DNA of 64,000 bases from Druceiella hillmani (Eukaryota; Arthropoda; Insecta; Lepidoptera; Hepialidae): the NCBI GenBank assembly GCA_039881145.1, contig JAYKKI010000015.1, positions 23,243,501-23,307,500 of the forward strand, in the 5' to 3' direction. Each line of letters begins with the position of its first letter. The stretch's first letter is position 1. Position numbers and translations under genes: made by a program. A model generated the notes under the pieces. That model saw only the letters and a program-made list of their open reading frames with translations. It was not told where the DNA came from and made no database searches. Below are positions 60,326-64,000 of this stretch, one piece after another.

Positions 60326-60966
60326 CAAATATATATATTATACCTATTTGCCTTCTTAAAAATTTGTTACATAATTGGTGAAATCGTATTATCTTGATTT
60401 TTACGGTAGATTTAGAAATTCCAAAAAAGCGTTTACAAAAATCCAAAAGTTGAAAACTAAAGTTATACACTAAAGTCAGCACAGTTGCCGCGATTGAGTT
60501 TGAATGATGTATGTTCAGCCAATTTTGATTATCCTTCTTTGTTAGGAATTATATGCTCCTAGTATGGTATCATAAACATTTGGTTAGAAGATTACATAAA
60601 TTGAAGATTAACCATATAAGTAACATATAGCACGGGTGTCGTGATCGAGTGTGGATAATGTAGGTCTAATAAAAATATAATTAGACAGGACTAAGTGTAA
60701 CATTTATTTGTTCTTTAGCAAAATCCAAGTGAAATTATGGAGCTGGAAGATATTGAAAGGAATTCTCCTCAATCATGAGGAGTAAACTCATCGCGGGTGA
60801 ACTAGTTTAACTTGTCTTGACGTAGCAAGGCAGTGATAAATTACATGGTCAAAAAAGTATATATCGGTATATACAATGTAATTTCAGCCTTTGTCCATAA
60901 ATCCTGTTACAACTGTTATATTGACTGTCTAAACGGAGAGGTTAGAAAATATGATGATGCTAATTT
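60326..60966. other. AT-rich DNA with a short repeated block
   Basis: A block of the type GTTGCCGCGATTGAGTTTGAA (first at about 60484, quoted in part) recurs as GGTGTCGTGATCGAGTGTGG near 60637 and as GGTGTTTTGATTGTGTTTGG near 61707, each followed by AT(G)TA and, in two, GGTCT. No gene. Confidence 0.5.
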
Positions 60967-61565
60967 AGGACTCAAGCAGAGGCTGTCATTGAACATCGGG
61001 TTCAAACTCCTGAGTTCTGAGGGTGTATAAGTATTGCCTAACTAAACCGTGAGATTGAAAGGCAGTGCCTGTTTGACACTATGGCTCAGTACCTTGTTTG
61101 GTTAAATAGTAAGAATTGAGGAACTGCGGTCTTCAAGTTAACACGTCAAAGACAGGATCTACAACTAAACTCTTGGTTCCAACTTTTTAGTCTTGAAGTT
61201 GTTAGAGTACGGCCTGCTAAAATAGTGAGAGTTGAGTACCTGCTGTTTCTAAATTAGTATTTTGACTCAAGCATAGCCCCTAACTCTAAATTATAGGTTC
61301 CTACTTCTAGGTCTTTATACGTAGGATACTGTCTCTTAAAATCGTGAGACTTGAGAATCTGCTATTTTCATTTGTTATGGCTCCCAAGTAGATCTGTCAT
61401 TGAACTTCAGGTTCATACTCACCATTCCTCTTAATGGTGAGGTATTGTCTGTTATTTTTAAATAAGTATTGTAGATCTCAAGCAGAGACTGTCATTTAAT
61501 TGCGGATTTAAATTCCTCAGTTTATTGCTGCAGTGGTACAGTCTGTTTTCTTTAAATTGACTTAA
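60967..61565. repeat. Degenerate tandem array, unit about 115 bp
   Basis: About five units, each with the blocks ACTCAAGCAGAG(A/G)CTGTCATT, then GGTTC.AACTC, then a TACTGTCT/TATTGCCT block and GTGAGA.TTGA. Clear starts are near 60969, 61145, 61261, 61381 and 61474. Spacing varies from about 93 to 176 bp, so units have gained and lost sequence. The open stretch at 60833-61030 is part of it and not a gene. Confidence 0.65.
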
Positions 61566-62118
61566 ATCTGTGGGATTAATCGACCAATTGGGATCAATCT
61601 TTTTTTAATTGATTGACTACAGTATATTATTTTAAATAATTGCCTAATTTGGCTACGGAAATTATATACAGGTATTGCACAGAATAGCTCAAATACCAAC
61701 AGCGAAGGTGTTTTGATTGTGTTTGGATTACATAGGTCTCATGATATCCTAACAATAAAATCTCTAAAATTTTGACACAACTAATGGTGGCATAAGTCTA
61801 CTCTTTAATAAAATCAGGGTAAAATGTGGAGATGAGAGGTGGTGAAAAATTTTTTCACTGATAAGGAGAAAACTCATAGAATGATGACTCATCGACTCTC
61901 GACATAGGCAAGAAAATAACAAAGTAAAGAAGTATACATAGGTACACATACAAGCACGAAGAAACTGTTGTATTAGTTGGTAGTCAGACAAGTAAGTACT
62001 TACAGGTATAAATGCATGAAATAACTAGGAAATTAGTTGGCGGATATTTGGTTTATAATGGCTTGAAGCACAGAGAACGGTGAAGCTAAAAGAGGGAAAA
62101 TGATTTATGTCTCCGTAA
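61566..62118. other. AT-rich DNA, no gene seen
   Basis: No recognisable gene. It includes the third copy of the GGTGTTTTGATTG-type block (61707). Confidence 0.45.

Positions 62119-62188
<70 letters not shown>
62119..62188. repeat. (TA)n microsatellite
   Basis: Pure TA run of about 70 bp, ending 10 bp before homology with the left-end duplication begins. Confidence 0.97.
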
Positions 62189-62191
<3 letters not shown>

Positions 62192-62197
62192 CAACGT

Positions 62198-63950
62198 GTT
62201 ACCTTTTAATGCAATAATAAAATATTGTTCTGACAATTGTTGTAACTATACTGACATAATTACTTCTTTCATGTAATTTAGAGCAAAATGTTGTGACATT
62301 CTACTCATTAATTTAAAGTATACAAAACAAATTTATATTACAACTAAAAGATTAGACATCGCAAACAATGGACAATATTTGGTATTTATAAAGAACGCTT
62401 TAAAAATGTTACATATTTATTCAATCAAATTCCATTCATAGTATTTCCATAGTATATACGGAATTTAAAAATATTGTATTTGAATGATGCAACTCTATGT
62501 AAATTCAAATTTTGTACTAATTTCCATTATAATTGAGAAATTTAGTTAAAAGGTTTATTTCAATTTAAAATGAATAAATTATGTAAAGTAAATGAAATTT
62601 TTTAAAATTTCAATATCACCTCAATCTTACACAACTTACCAGAAAGAATAATTAAAATAAACCTAAAAGTTAACCTCTTCTTCATTTATCAAGCATTTTA
62701 TTTACAAATGAATTTGGCGAACGATATGTAACTAAATCGCTATTCTTTCAAATCGAATAACCATTTAAATATTTTTCCTGAACATTCAGTCTGGTAATGC
62801 ATATAAGTATTCTATCAATATCACACAACATTTCAAATTAAATTTTGGGTGTCAATTTGGGTGAGATAATCTAAGGAAGACCAGTTCTAGTCCCGCATGT
62901 TACATAAAGCTGCATCAATGAAAATAGATGGGAAAATTCCGTCCAGTAACAATAGCGGCATTTGTCAAAGGTCAATTTTGTTCCTAGCTTTGAAAAAACG
63001 TTTAATATAACCTAAGCGTAAGAGTTATGACGTTTAGCTTCCATTCAAGTATTCTTTCCAGTACTTTCCAATTCAAGTATTTAATACCTGTTTCAAAATA
63101 CGTTCTTTTCATTGTAATCCTCGTCGTCAATAGCCCGTGTTACTCGACGGCTGGACATACGATTAACCAATTGACACGTATTATTGCAGACAATGCCCAT
63201 AATACTGAGGTCAGACAAATTAGAGATCACAGTGCGTAGCTTCTTACACCATTGATGCTGTCGCCCATCACTGAGCAGACTGTTTAGCGATCACAGTCGC
63301 ACCATTGACGCTGCTTTCCATCAGCGGGCAGACGGGTTAGCGATCATAGTGCATCTACTCGCTGGTCGGATGGGTTAGCGATTACAGTGCGTAGCTTCTC
63401 GTACCATTTATGCTAATAGCTTTCACTGTTTATGGTGTATAGCTACGATATTACGGAAAATAATTATAGATACGCTCGACGAGCGGCCGGAAATTGAAGT
63501 CGAGAAGCCACGATGCGCCGTGACGTCAAAACCGTAAGCGTAATGTTTACGCAAATACAATGACGTCGACATTTTTTTAAATACACAGTTCATTAACTTC
63601 ATTTGTAATAATACATGTCAAATGTTTCTGTGTCATCATAATAATAATTTTTTTTCACTATTTTCCAAATACCTAAAATTAAATCTCGCTACAAAAATAA
63701 GTTAAAATCACAAATTATTTTCCTTATTCAGGTAAGTAATAGCTTCAATGATATTCTTTCAACAAAGATACACTCTCTGCCAGATTCATCTTTGTTCCCG
63801 TTTACTGAATTCCAATAGTATTTATTTATAATCAATCTCATTGAGGAACACTATTGAATTGCATTTAAAAAACAGTTATGGAAGTTGGTAAAATGTAGCG
63901 TAATATTTAATGTCCCTAGTAAGAGGATATCTTAAAGGTTATTTTAATGT
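62198..63950. repeat. Diverged segmental duplication, right copy
   Basis: Homologue of 1125-2640 in the same orientation; landmarks are listed there. It lacks the SINE and carries an extra block at 63115-63460. No gene was recognised. Confidence 0.85.
63210..63430. repeat. Minisatellite, about 4 units of 45-60 bp
   Basis: Units share TTAG(C/A)GATCACAGTGCGTAGC, TTCT..CACCATTGATGCTG and CCATCAC..GCAGAC. They are GC-richer than the surroundings. A single related GATCACAGTGCGACTCCG is seen at 9081. Confidence 0.75.
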
Positions 63951-64000
63951 ACATAATAAAGTTTTTAAGACAAAGTTTTACTTTGATGTGTTGCAAGCCA

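Overview
The window looks like non-coding DNA from an insect nuclear genome, most likely a moth or butterfly (Lepidoptera). It is very AT-rich and holds many long (TA)n tracts. No intact host gene, rRNA, functional tRNA, CRISPR array or operon was recognised. The lepidopteran guess is an inference from remembered repeat families: several copies of a repeat starting AGGGTTCCGTAC-like with a TCTGTC-rich stretch behind it, RTE-clade retrotransposon remnants, and a Helitron with typical insect ends. No search was possible.

Layout. 1-4.7 kb: a diverged segment (about 1.12-2.64 kb) whose homologue lies at the other end of the window (about 62.2-63.95 kb); a tRNA-derived SINE; a 430-bp hAT-type MITE with its 8-bp target duplication; and one AGGGTTCCGTAC-type repeat. 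4.7-27.4 kb: mostly featureless AT-rich DNA with TA tracts, a broken YqaJ-type nuclease gene (10.3-11.0 kb), a second SINE and a perfect 15-bp hairpin. 27.4-36.5 kb: a cluster of recognisable transposons, namely an RTE pol remnant, then an end-to-end Helitron (29373-35038) inside a (TA)n microsatellite with a RepHel gene broken by stops, frameshifts and a deletion, and directly after it a complete Tc1/mariner-type element (35167-36473) with TA target duplications and three stop codons in an otherwise single open frame. 37.4-37.85 kb: a minus-strand RT fragment.

42.5-54.4 kb is the most rearranged part. A 2.5-kb segment (A, 42567-45088) recurs as B (47684-50693). B carries a 700-bp insertion missing from A. 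The second half of B plus the sequence after it is then repeated as a near-perfect 2,252-bp inverted repeat (49314-51565 against 51642-53893) around a TA tract. One breakpoint falls at the end of the 700-bp insertion, and a third copy of the palindrome's inner 320 bp follows it.

56.7-60.3 kb: a foldback structure with inverted arms of about 1 kb and an RTE endonuclease/RT remnant as its loop. 60.97-61.57 kb: a worn tandem array of about 115-bp units. 62.2-64 kb: the partner of the left-end duplication, carrying its own small minisatellite.

The genes do not form a pathway. Every recognisable coding sequence is a mobile-element gene and all are inactivated. The main interest is structural: nested insertions, empty/filled site pairs, one large young (or artefactual) palindrome, and a foldback element enclosing a retrotransposon remnant.
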